In this document: in pieces, positions 1 through 6,667 of the stretch
Position numbering within the stretch: the first letter of the stretch is position 1
How the letters are laid out: each line of letters starts with the position of its first letter
DNA from: an uncultured Leucobacter sp.
Lineage (GTDB): Bacteria; Actinomycetota; Actinomycetes; Actinomycetales; Microbacteriaceae
DNA length: 6,843 nucleotides
Direction of reading: 5' to 3'
Assembly (NCBI GenBank): GCA_937872275.1
Contig: CALMSE010000238.1
Coordinates: 1 to 6,843 of the forward strand
The notes under the pieces: generated by a model
What the model was told of the DNA's origin: nothing
Database searches by the model: none
The model's input: the letters and a program-made list of their open reading frames with translations, nothing else
Translations under genes and position numbers: made by a program

Positions 1-1541
1 GTGAGCGCGACGTAGTAGTCGGGGCGGGTGAGCAGGTGCGAGATGCCGTGCTCGGCGAACCATCCCGTGTAGACCCCCTCGACGTCGACGATGTCGGCGC
101 CCGAGCCCTCGGGTCCCACGGTCAGCTGCTCGCCGCCGAGGGCACCCAGGCGCGCGCGGCGATCCGCGCTCAGCTCGCCCTCGCTGCCGACGGCGCTCAG
201 CAGGTACCAGCCGCGCCCCACGGCGTCGTCGAAGCGGCCCGTGCCGCCCCGGTAGGCGACGCGGCCCTGGATGGCGGTCTTGCCGGCGAGTTCGTCGTCG
301 CCCGCCCAGGTGCCCTCGCCCAGCACCGCCTCGTGGGTCGGGATCGGCCCGATCTTCGACTGCTCGGCGTGCTCGGCGAACATGCGCGCGTCGCGCTCGG
401 CCGCCGCGGCCTCGTCGGTCACGCAGATGACGTTGCCGAGGTCGATCGAGAAGTTGATGTACCACTTGGCCTGCTCGCGGCGCTCGTCGCTCCACTCGTC
501 GAGCAGGTGCGTGCCCGCCTCGCCCGTCATCACGAGGTCGAGGCGCCAGACGAGGTTGAACACGTCGCGCAGGCCGGCGCACATGCCCTCGCCCGCGAAG
601 GGGGGCATGAGGTGCGCGGCGTCGCCGACCAGCATCGCCCGGCCGGAGCGCCAGTTCTCGAGGTACTTGCCCTGGAAGCGGGTGACCGCGGCGCGCTCGA
701 GCACGGCGGTCTCGGGGGTCATGCCCCACTCCTCGAGCAGCTCCCAGACCTTCTTCTCGCTGCCGAGCTCGGCGAGATCCTCGCCGGGCAGCGACATGAA
801 CTCCCAGCGGCGACGGCCGGGGCCGCCGGGCACCACGGTGGTCGGGCGCGCAGGGTCGCAGATCTGGAAGTGGGCGGTCATGTAGCTCGGCATCACGTGC
901 GGCTTGGTGTCGACGATGAGCCACTCGGCGTCGAAGCCGAGATCGGTGAGCTCGAGGCCGGTCTGCTGGCGGATGAAGCTGTTCGCCCCGTCGGAGCCGA
1001 TCGCGTAGCGGGCGTCGATGCGGCCGATCTCGCCGTCCTCGGCGAACTCGACGGTGAAGATGTCGGGCTTGATCTCGCGGTAGACGAGGCTCACCCCGTC
1101 TTCGTCCTGCGCGAACTCGACGGCCTCTCGCCCGTAATGCAGGTGCACGTTGGGCAGGGTCGAGACGATCGCGCGCAGGCGATCCTCGAGCTCGGGCTGG
1201 CTGAACCAGTAGCGGTTGCGGTAGCCGTTCGTCTCCTTGGAGATCCAGTCGACCTCCATCAGGATCTCGCGGTCCTTGTTGACCCAGTAGTAGTGGTCGT
1301 CGTGGTACTCGATCGAGGCGTCGTCGTCGCTCTCGATGCCGATGGTCGAGAGGATCCGCGCGATCTCGTGGTCGAAGGTGACGGCGCGGGGGCGGCCGTA
1401 GGGCTTGTGCCAGCGCTCGACGGCGTGGACCGTGTAGCCCTTGCGACCGAGCAGGATGCAGGCCATGAGCCCGACGGGGCCGAGCCCGTTCACGAGCACG
1501 TCGGCTTCGTGGGTGACCTGGGGGGTGAGTGTTGACGTCAT
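1..1541 (-). CDS. MhpA-like FAD-dependent aromatic hydroxylase (partial, C-terminus beyond the window)
   Basis: Class A flavoprotein monooxygenase, expected to use NAD(P)H and O2 in the cytoplasm to hydroxylate a phenolic ring. I read 513 codons without interruption from the ATG at 1541; the gene runs off the left edge. Visible motifs are the N-terminal dinucleotide fold GLGPVG (residues 19-24) with the ribose-binding Glu at 42, the following PRAVTFDHE stretch (51-59), the DG motif around GSDGANSFIR (182-191), and the GD motif LVGDAAHLMPP (304-314), which contacts FAD. The segment DPARP...RRRWEFMSLPGE (229-254) matches the MhpA layout, as does the thioredoxin-like C-terminal part ending in WFAEHG...RPDYYVA. 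E. coli MhpA has 554 residues, so roughly 40 are probably missing here. A GAGG Shine-Dalgarno (1548-1551) lies 6 nt before the ATG. It is transcribed divergently from the monooxygenase/hydrolase operon. The family is well supported; the substrate (3-hydroxyphenylpropionate, resorcinol, a hydroxypyridine or another ring) is unknown. Confidence 0.93.
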   Translation of the reverse strand, partial: MTSTLTPQVTHEADVLVNGLGPVGLMACILLGRKGYTVHAVERWHKPYGRPRAVTFDHEIARILSTIGIESDDDASIEYHDDHYYWVNKDREILMEVDWISKETNGYRNRYWFSQPELEDRLRAIVSTLPNVHLHYGREAVEFAQDEDGVSLVYREIKPDIFTVEFAEDGEIGRIDARYAIGSDGANSFIRQQTGLELTDLGFDAEWLIVDTKPHVMPSYMTAHFQICDPARPTTVVPGGPGRRRWEFMSLPGEDLAELGSEKKVWELLEEWGMTPETAVLERAAVTRFQGKYLENWRSGRAMLVGDAAHLMPPFAGEGMCAGLRDVFNLVWRLDLVMTGEAGTHLLDEWSDERREQAKWYINFSIDLGNVICVTDEAAAAERDARMFAEHAEQSKIGPIPTHEAVLGEGTWAGDDELAGKTAIQGRVAYRGGTGRFDDAVGRGWYLLSAVGSEGELSADRRARLGALGGEQLTVGPEGSGADIVDVEGVYTGWFAEHGISHLLTRPDYYVAL

Positions 1542-1572
1542 TGGGAACCTCAGAGTGGGAAGTGTCGGGTCT

Positions 1573-1587
1573 CGTTCGAGGCGAACG
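1573..1587. promoter_or_regulatory. Candidate operator CGTTCG-AGG-CGAACG
   Basis: A perfect 6+3+6 inverted repeat sits just downstream of the hydroxylase -10 box, covering roughly +1 to +16 of the predicted transcript. That is a typical position for a repressor site. Its core, TTCGAGGCGAA (1575-1585), recurs with one change at 6638-6648 in the other divergent control region. The half-sites face the opposite way to an actinobacterial LexA box (CGAAC-N4-GTTCG), so this is not an SOS box. It could alternatively form a short hairpin in the leader RNA. Confidence 0.5.
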
Positions 1588-1595
1588 TACTCACA

Positions 1596-1624
1596 ACAAT
1601 ATGCACACGATTGCACCAGGTCAA
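1596..1624 (-). promoter_or_regulatory. Sigma-70-type promoter of the hydroxylase gene
   Basis: On the minus strand a -35 box TTGACC (1619-1624, 5 of 6 to consensus) is followed by exactly 17 bp and a -10 box TATTGT (1596-1601, 4 of 6). This predicts a start near 1588-1589 and a leader of about 48 nt before the ATG at 1541. Both boxes and the spacing are read directly from the sequence; activity is inferred. Confidence 0.65.
1602..1615. promoter_or_regulatory. TGCA-N6-TGCA element inside the hydroxylase promoter spacer
   Basis: TGCACACGATTGCA has symmetric TGCA ends separated by six bases and lies wholly between the -35 and -10 boxes of the leftward promoter. A protein bound here would occlude or re-orient RNA polymerase. 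Because TGCA is itself a palindrome, chance symmetry is more likely than for the 1573-1587 site. Confidence 0.3.
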
Positions 1625-1735
1625 GCGGGAAGCGCGCGGAGGCTGCGCGGAGCAGGTATACCCGCGTGGCGCCCGGAACGGGGAAAGGGGTGGCGCGGGG
1701 GTATTCCTCCCCCTGTGCGCGGAGGCTCGCGCTCC

Positions 1736-1741
1736 TAGCGT
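1736..1741 (+). promoter_or_regulatory. Possible -10 box for the monooxygenase-hydrolase operon
   Basis: TAGCGT matches the loose TAnnnT -10 pattern common in high-GC actinobacteria. No convincing -35 box lies 16-18 bp upstream; the nearest candidates, such as CTGTGC at 1713-1718, are poor. If used, the leader would be roughly 120 nt and would contain the inverted repeats at 1760-1776 and 1815-1831. An activator-dependent promoter would fit the weak -35. Confidence 0.25.
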
Positions 1742-1867
1742 GATGAGCGTGATCGCGACGGGGCGTTCTGCGCCCCCGGCCAGCGCGTTCTCCACCGGGC
1801 CGGGAGGCCGGATGGAGATGCGATCGATCTCAGCACCGATCCACCGCCGAACGCACCAGGAGGAAGC

Positions 1868-3073
1868 ATGGCACTTCAGGACACGATGACCGCGAGGAAC
1901 CTGACCCGCGAGGAACTCCTCGCCGGAGCGAGGAGGGCCGGTCCGACCCTGCGCAGGAACGCGGCGCAGGAGGAGACGGACGGCAGGCTCTCGGACGAGA
2001 CCGTCGAGGCGCTTCACGAATCGGGCGTGTTCGGCATGCTCGTGCCCCGGGCGCTGGGCGGCTCGGAGGTCGACCCGATCACGGCGATCGAGGTGCTCCA
2101 GCAGTTGAGCTATGACAACTCGTCGGCCGGCTGGGTGGCGCTCGCCGCCTCGCTCGAGGCCGGCATGTGCGGCGCCTTCCTCGGCGACGAGGCCGTCGCG
2201 ACGATGTTCGGCGGCGATCGCTTCCCCGTCGTCGCCGGCCAGGGCGGGTTCAGCCGGCCGGACACCGCGACGAAGGTCGAGGGCGGCTACCGCCTGAGCG
2301 GTGACTACAGCTTCGGCTCGGGCATCCAGCACGCGCAGTGGGTGTACACCCAGGGCATCGACGACCAGAGCGGCGCGATGCGCATCCACGTCGCACCGGT
2401 GAGCGATGTCGAGTTGAAGCCCACCAGCTGGGACGTGCTCGGCCTGCGCGCCACCGGTTCCCTCGACTACTCCGTGCGCGACGTCTTCGTCTCCGACGCC
2501 TTCACCCACGGGCTGCTCGTCGAGGACCCCCTGCGCGGCGGCCCGCTCTACACCGTCGGCCTCACCGGCCTCGTCATGATCGTGCACGAAGGCTGGGCGC
2601 TCGGCGTCGCCCGCCGCATGCTCGACGACCTGCGGGACATCGTGCACGAGAAGATCGGACGGGCGGGCTCGCTCGCCGAGAGCCCCCGCTTCCACGAGAA
2701 GTTCGGATTCATGGAGGCGAAGTACGCCGCCGCGCGCGCGTACGTCTACACGACGTGGCAGGGGATCGCGGAGACGCTCGCGGCGGGCCGGCGCATCGAC
2801 ATGGTCGAGAAGTCCCACATGCGCATGGCGCTCTACCAGGTCACCCGCATGGCCGCCGAGATCGCGGAGGAGGTCTTCTTCCTGGCCGGCACGAAGCCCA
2901 TCTGGTCGAGCGATCTGCAGCGGTACTTCCGCGACATCCACACCGGCAACCAGCACGGCACCTCGGGCCCCGCCGTTCCCGAGGGGGTCGGCCGGGTGCT
3001 CGCGGGCCTCGCGCCCGGGCACGACTGGGCCTACCTGAGCGTCATCCCCGAAGAGATGATGCCGCCGGCATGA
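1868..3073 (+). CDS. Acyl-CoA-dehydrogenase-fold flavin-dependent monooxygenase (group D type)
   Basis: A 401-residue protein with the acyl-CoA dehydrogenase fold in the branch that includes two-component hydroxylases such as HsaA. These use reduced FMN or FAD supplied by a separate reductase to activate O2. The N-terminal helical part (about 15-115) contains LSDETVEALHESGVFGMLVP and SSAGWVALAAS. The beta-barrel part (about 116-215) has YRLSGDYSFGSGIQHAQWV and the typical WDVLGLRATGS (188-198) followed by DYSVRDVFVSD. The C-terminal helical bundle ends with RYFRDIHTGNQH (352-363), which resembles the arginine/histidine segment of this branch. Length agrees with HsaA-like proteins (about 390-400). 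The ATG at 1868 has a strong AGGAGG (1858-1863) 4 nt upstream, favouring it over Met7. The downstream hydrolase starts after 57 nt and is probably co-transcribed. No flavin reductase gene is visible. A true acyl-CoA dehydrogenase is less likely from the motifs; the substrate is unknown. Confidence 0.9.
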   Translation: MALQDTMTARNLTREELLAGARRAGPTLRRNAAQEETDGRLSDETVEALHESGVFGMLVPRALGGSEVDPITAIEVLQQLSYDNSSAGWVALAASLEAGMCGAFLGDEAVATMFGGDRFPVVAGQGGFSRPDTATKVEGGYRLSGDYSFGSGIQHAQWVYTQGIDDQSGAMRIHVAPVSDVELKPTSWDVLGLRATGSLDYSVRDVFVSDAFTHGLLVEDPLRGGPLYTVGLTGLVMIVHEGWALGVARRMLDDLRDIVHEKIGRAGSLAESPRFHEKFGFMEAKYAAARAYVYTTWQGIAETLAAGRRIDMVEKSHMRMALYQVTRMAAEIAEEVFFLAGTKPIWSSDLQRYFRDIHTGNQHGTSGPAVPEGVGRVLAGLAPGHDWAYLSVIPEEMMPPA

Positions 3074-3130
3074 CCCGGGCGCGGCGAACGCCGTACGGAA
3101 CAGCAGACCGACAGAGAAGGAGGACGAGAG

Positions 3131-4054
3131 ATGTCGTTGGATGAGGATACGCGCAAGCTGATCGAGGCGATGAGCGCGGGCGGGGCGCCCGAGTTCCGCA
3201 ACATGCGGCCCGAGGAGGTGCGCGGCGCGGTCGAGACCTTCACGGGGCTGCAGGCCCCGCCGCGAGAGGTCGGGCGGGTGCTCGAGCGGAGCTACTCCGG
3301 CCCCGGGGGCGAGCAGCGGGTGAACGTGTACGTTCCCGAGGGCGACGGCCCCTTCCCCGTGGTGGTCTACTTCCACGGCGGCGGCTTCGTGGGCGGATCG
3401 CTGAACGTCGTCGACGAACCGTCCCGTGCGCTCGCCGCCGATGCGGGGGTCGTCGTGATGACCGCGGCGTACCGTCTCGCGCCCGAGCACAAGTTCCCGG
3501 CCGCGACCGACGACAGCCTGGCGGCGCTCGCGTGGGCCGCCGAGCACGCCGCGGAGTTCGGCGGCGACCCCGCGAGGCTCTTCGTCATGGGCGACAGCGC
3601 GGGCGGCAACCTGGCCGCTGTGGCCGCGATCCGCTGCCGCGACGCGGGCGGGCCGGCGCTCGCGGGCCAGATCCTGATCTACCCCGTGATCGACTCCGCG
3701 CTGCGACTGCCGTCGCGGGAGGAGTTCGGCGAGGGCTACATCATCACGGCGCCCGACCTCGACTGGTTCTGGGAGCAGTACCTGCGCTCGCCGCAGGACG
3801 CGCTCGACCCGCTGGCCACGCCCTCGCGGGCGGCCTCGCTGAGCGGGCTGCCGCGGACCCTCGTGATCTCGCTGGAGTGCGAGGTGCCGCGCGACGAGGC
3901 CGAGCAGTACGCCCAGCAGCTCGCCGACGCGGGGGTCGACGTCGCCAGACGGCGCATCCCGGGCCTGATCCACGGCTCGTACTGGATGTCCGGTGCGGTT
4001 CCCCGCAGTCGCGAGATCCACGACGCGATCGTGGGCTTCCTCGCGGAGAGCTGA
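3131..4054 (+). CDS. Alpha/beta hydrolase of the hormone-sensitive-lipase (family IV) type
   Basis: A 307-residue cytoplasmic esterase-like enzyme with no signal peptide; the length is typical for the family. The oxyanion-hole motif HGGGF is at 82-86, followed by AYRLAPEHKFPAA (113-125). The nucleophile elbow GDSAGGN at 154-160 has Ser156, and the C-terminal IHGSYW segment has His281. The acid position is unusual: where relatives read D-P-L-R-D-E, this protein reads E-V-P-R-D-E (251-256), so Glu251 stands at the usual catalytic Asp. A clear AAGGAGG (3117-3123) lies 7 nt before the ATG. The gene follows the flavin monooxygenase by 57 nt on the same strand and is followed by a strong hairpin, so the two form a short operon. 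The likely job is cleavage of an ester, lactone or amide-like bond in the substrate or a monooxygenase product; the exact bond is inference. Confidence 0.92.
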   Translation: MSLDEDTRKLIEAMSAGGAPEFRNMRPEEVRGAVETFTGLQAPPREVGRVLERSYSGPGGEQRVNVYVPEGDGPFPVVVYFHGGGFVGGSLNVVDEPSRALAADAGVVVMTAAYRLAPEHKFPAATDDSLAALAWAAEHAAEFGGDPARLFVMGDSAGGNLAAVAAIRCRDAGGPALAGQILIYPVIDSALRLPSREEFGEGYIITAPDLDWFWEQYLRSPQDALDPLATPSRAASLSGLPRTLVISLECEVPRDEAEQYAQQLADAGVDVARRRIPGLIHGSYWMSGAVPRSREIHDAIVGFLAES

Positions 4055-4066
4055 GCCCGAGTCCCT

Positions 4067-4110
4067 GGCCGGGTGCGGCGAGACGCTCAGGCGTCGCGCC
4101 GCACCCGGCC
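4067..4110. terminator. Two-tier GC hairpin, probable bidirectional terminator
   Basis: The arms GGCCGGGTGCGGCG (4067-4080) and CGCCGCACCCGGCC (4097-4110) are perfectly complementary over 14 bp. Inside them an inner stem GACGC/GCGTC (4082-4086 with 4091-4095) closes a TCAG loop, with a single A/G mismatch between the stems. It begins 12 nt after the hydrolase stop and ends 29 nt before the end of the convergent regulator gene. No T-run follows on either strand, as is common for actinobacterial hairpin terminators. It probably ends both converging transcripts. Confidence 0.75.
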
Positions 4111-4139
4111 CTCGTGCGTCGCGGGGGCGCTCCGCCCGT

Positions 4140-6542
4140 TCAGGCGCCGTCTCCCGAGGCAAGCCCGCGAGCCGCGGCGTTCTGCTCGGTCACCCAGGCG
4201 GCGACCCGCGCTCGGGAGGGGACTGACAGCTTGGCGAGGATCCGCTCGACGTGCCCGTCGACGGTGCGCTTCGAGATGAAGAGCTCGGCCGCGATCTCGC
4301 GGTTGCTCCGGCCGAGCGCCACGAGTCCGGCCACCTGGAGCTCGCGCTTCGTGAGGGGTGACCCGGATCCGCCGGATCCGCGAGCGGCCGAGCCCGCCGA
4401 GCCCGCCGGGCGCCCCGAGGCGGCGTCGACGAGCGCCAGAGCGGTGTCGATGATCTCATTCCTGCTGAGGCGGGAGTGCCGCTCGCGGATCGCGGCGATC
4501 TGCGCGGCGTCGAGCACGTCCGCGCGCCGCGCGGCGGAGGCGGTCGAGTCGTCGACGAGGTGCGGGCCGAACGCCTGCGCCGTCGTGCCCAGGCGGCCCC
4601 ATACGGCGTCGGCCAGCAGCCCGAGCTCCGCGGCGCCGCGGAGCTCGGCGGTGGAGGACGCGATCCACGCCAGCAGCTCGATCGTGAGCGCGGCGCAGAT
4701 GCGGTCCATGAACTCGCGCTGCGTCGCCAGCGCCTCGCGCGCGGCCGAGACCGCCTGCTCGATCTCGCCGAGGTGCCAGTGGCAGATGCCGCTCACCCAG
4801 TGGGCGTAGCCGCGGGCCCACCTTTCGCCGTGGCGGTCGCTCAGCGCGATGGCCGTCCGGCACTCGTCGAGCGCCTGCTCCTCCTGCCCGGCGTAGGCGC
4901 GGGCGAAGGCGAGCTGGAAGCGGGTGGTGAGCTCAGAGGCGGCATCGCCCGAGCGCACGTGCTGGTCGAGGGCGCTCTCGAGCAGCCGTATCGCGGCCGG
5001 CACATCGCCGGAGAAGAAGCGATGCTCGCCCAGCCACTCGGTCATGTGGGCCTGGAGCGCCTCATCGCCGAGCTCGCGCGCGAGCCCCGCGCCCTCGGCG
5101 AGCCACTGCTCCGCGCAGCGGCGATCCCCCTGGATCAGCGCCACCCAGGCGGCGACCCAGAGCACCTCGGCTCTGAGCCGCGGCTCCCCGGGGCCGAGCC
5201 CGCCCAGCACGTCCTCGAGATACCTGCGTCCCGCGCTCAGGAAACCGCCGGCGATCCAGTGGAAGCGCAGCAGCGAGGCGAGGATCGCGCCGGCCGCGAT
5301 CTCCCCGGGAGCGCCGAGCGACCACTCCAGCGCCGAGGTCAGGTTCGAGTGGTTCTCCCGCATCTCGGAGAGGGCGTCGGCCTGGCCCGGGCCGCACCAC
5401 TCCTCCACCATGCGCCTGGCGGCGCGCGTGTAGTGGTCGCGGTGGCGGGAGCGCACGGTGCTCTCGTCACCCGATGCGGCGAGCAGCTCCAGCCCGTATT
5501 CGCGGATCGTCATGAGCTGCCGGTAGCGGATCCGATCCGCGTCCCGCTCGGGCACGAGGAGCGATTTCGCCACCAGGCGGTCGAGCGCGTCGAACACGGC
5601 CTCGCGCTCCAGCCCGTCGAAGCCGCACACCTCCTCGGCCGCCTCGATGTCGAAGCTGCCGACGAACACCGCGAGCCTGCGCCAGAGGATCTGCTCCGGC
5701 TCGGCGCACAGCTCGTGGCTCCAGTCGATCAGGGCGCGCAGGGTCCTCTGCCTGGCGATCGCGTCCCGATCGCCCACGGTGAGCAACTGGAAGCGGCGAT
5801 CGAGCCGCTCGACCAGTTGGGCGGCCGAGAGGCTGCGCAACCGCGTCGCGGCGAGCTCGATCGCGAGCGGGATGCCGTCGAGGAGGCGGCAGAGCTGCGC
5901 GATCGCGGCGGCGTTGCCGGGGGTCACCGCGAAATCGGGCACGTTGCTCCGCGCGCGATCGACGAGCAGCCGGACCGCCTCGAAGTCGACGATCGAGGCC
6001 GGGGAGAGCGGGGAGTCCTCCGGCGGCGTGCGCAGCGGCGGCACCGCGAGCACCTGTTCGCCGGCGACCATGAGGGCCTCGCGGCTGGTGGCGAGGATCC
6101 GCACCCCCGGGGCCGCCGCGAGCACCCTGGCGGAGAGCGATGCGGCTTCCTGCAGCACGTGCTCGCAATTGTCGAGCACCAGGAGCAGCCGCCGGTCGCG
6201 CAGCGCGTCGAGGACCTTCTCCACGGGATCCCGGTTCGACTGATCGGAGATCGCGAGCGCGAGCGCGATGGCGCCGGCGACCCCGGCGTCGTGGTCGAGG
6301 GTGTCGAGCTCGACGACGCACGCCCCGTCGGGGAACGACGACCGCATGGCCTCCGTCAGTTCGCACGCGAGCCGGGTCTTGCCGACGCCCCCGATGCCGG
6401 TCAGCGTGACGAGCGACGCCGAGCGCACGGCGCGCGCGGCGTCCTCGAGGAACGCCTCTCTGCCGACGAAGCTCGTCAGGGCGACCGGGCGCGCGCGGCG
6501 GGGCCGGCCGAGGCCGGCGGGGCGAGAGGGAGGCGTCTCCAT
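4140..6542 (-). CDS. LAL-type LuxR-family transcriptional regulator (NB-ARC-like ATPase plus LuxR HTH)
   Basis: An 800-residue, one-protein signalling regulator. After a short basic N-terminus comes SFVGREAFLED (24-34) and a P-loop GIGGVGKT (49-56), then Walker B LLLVLDN (119-125), ATSREAL (151-157) and the GIPLA motif (223-227): the NB-ARC/STAND ATPase core. The segment TLRALIDWSHELC (267-279) starts the winged-helix region. Residues about 370-690 are an alpha-helical, TPR-like region expected to sense a ligand or partner. After a Gly/Ser/Ala linker (713-728) comes a clear LuxR helix-turn-helix (730-784) with NREIAAELFISKRTVDGHV. An AGGAG (6552-6556) lies 9 nt before the ATG. Members of this family usually act as ATP-dependent activators of nearby catabolic or secondary-metabolism genes. 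Its position, convergent with the hydrolase and divergent from the RidA-like gene, makes it the best candidate regulator of this cluster. The inducer is unknown. Confidence 0.93.
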   Translation of the reverse strand: METPPSRPAGLGRPRRARPVALTSFVGREAFLEDAARAVRSASLVTLTGIGGVGKTRLACELTEAMRSSFPDGACVVELDTLDHDAGVAGAIALALAISDQSNRDPVEKVLDALRDRRLLLVLDNCEHVLQEAASLSARVLAAAPGVRILATSREALMVAGEQVLAVPPLRTPPEDSPLSPASIVDFEAVRLLVDRARSNVPDFAVTPGNAAAIAQLCRLLDGIPLAIELAATRLRSLSAAQLVERLDRRFQLLTVGDRDAIARQRTLRALIDWSHELCAEPEQILWRRLAVFVGSFDIEAAEEVCGFDGLEREAVFDALDRLVAKSLLVPERDADRIRYRQLMTIREYGLELLAASGDESTVRSRHRDHYTRAARRMVEEWCGPGQADALSEMRENHSNLTSALEWSLGAPGEIAAGAILASLLRFHWIAGGFLSAGRRYLEDVLGGLGPGEPRLRAEVLWVAAWVALIQGDRRCAEQWLAEGAGLARELGDEALQAHMTEWLGEHRFFSGDVPAAIRLLESALDQHVRSGDAASELTTRFQLAFARAYAGQEEQALDECRTAIALSDRHGERWARGYAHWVSGICHWHLGEIEQAVSAAREALATQREFMDRICAALTIELLAWIASSTAELRGAAELGLLADAVWGRLGTTAQAFGPHLVDDSTASAARRADVLDAAQIAAIRERHSRLSRNEIIDTALALVDAASGRPAGSAGSAARGSGGSGSPLTKRELQVAGLVALGRSNREIAAELFISKRTVDGHVERILAKLSVPSRARVAAWVTEQNAAARGLASGDGA

Positions 6543-6634
6543 TGACCGAGGCTCCTATCGATGGGAATCGGCGATGCGCCGAGAAGTACATTCAGCGTGA
6601 CATCCCGGGCCGCAAGCGTCAATCAAGGCTGAAC

Positions 6635-6651
6635 GTATTCGCGGCGAATAC
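6635..6651. promoter_or_regulatory. Candidate operator GTATTCGC-G-GCGAATAC
   Basis: A perfect 8+1+8 inverted repeat. Its core TTCGCGGCGAA (6638-6648) equals the core at 1575-1585 except for one base in the centre. It lies about where a -35 would fall for the TACGAT -10 candidate (6668-6673) of the rightward gene, and upstream of the regulator gene on the other strand. It could therefore serve both directions, for example in autoregulation by the LAL protein. The binding protein is inferred, not shown. Confidence 0.5.
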
Positions 6652-6652
6652 C

Positions 6653-6664
6653 GCGGAATTCCGC
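6653..6664. repeat. 12-bp perfect palindrome GCGGAATTCCGC
   Basis: A self-complementary 12-mer separated by one base from the 17-bp palindrome on its left and four bases from the TACGAT -10 candidate on its right. It may be a second operator for a dimeric regulator, or a co-operative site with its neighbour. Nothing in the sequence identifies the protein. Confidence 0.35.
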
Positions 6665-6667
6665 CGA

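Larger units (their letters stand above)
1542..1867. other. Divergent intergenic control region between the hydroxylase and the monooxygenase operon
   Basis: This 326-bp stretch holds no convincing gene. The open frames crossing it are continuations of shadow frames. It contains a good promoter reading left (1596-1624), a weak promoter candidate reading right (about 1736), and several inverted repeats: a 15-bp palindrome at 1573-1587, a TGCA-N6-TGCA element at 1602-1615, GGTATACC at 1655-1662, a GGGGG/CCCCC pair at 1697-1713, a GGGGCG/CGCCCC pair at 1760-1776, and a GAGAT/ATCTC pair at 1815-1831. The density of symmetric elements suggests it is under the control of one or more dimeric DNA-binding proteins. 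Confidence 0.8.

Noticed and set aside
36..1535. Plus-strand 499-residue open frame opposite the hydroxylase
   Set aside because: It is antisense to a gene with full flavoprotein motifs. Its product is low-complexity, rich in Ala, Asp, Gly and Val, with no recognisable domain, as expected of a high-GC shadow frame.
1573..1587. LexA/SOS box
   Set aside because: Actinobacterial SOS boxes read CGAAC-N4-GTTCG. Here the half-sites are in the opposite order with a 3-base spacer, and no DNA-repair gene is near.
1697..1713. GGGGG-N7-CCCCC as a terminator in the divergent region
   Set aside because: No gene ends nearby on either strand and the stem is only 5 bp; it is more likely chance symmetry in GC-rich DNA or part of a promoter region.
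1868..3073. Specific assignment as a named hydroxylase such as HsaA or the sulfonamide monooxygenase SadA
   Set aside because: Only the general group D-type architecture is visible, and the neighbouring genes do not match either pathway well enough to name it.
1550..4162. Minus-strand 870-residue open frame
   Set aside because: It runs antisense through both operon genes and the divergent promoter region; its composition is rich in Arg, Ala, Val and His with no domain. The plus-strand genes have motifs and ribosome sites.
3532..4809. Plus-strand 425-residue open frame spanning the hydrolase end, the terminator and the regulator end
   Set aside because: It crosses a strong terminator and overlaps two well-supported genes in other frames; its product is Arg/Ala-rich without a domain.
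4476..6545. Plus-strand 689-residue open frame
   Set aside because: It is the mirror of the LAL regulator gene, has no motif, and is explained by GC-rich codon structure.
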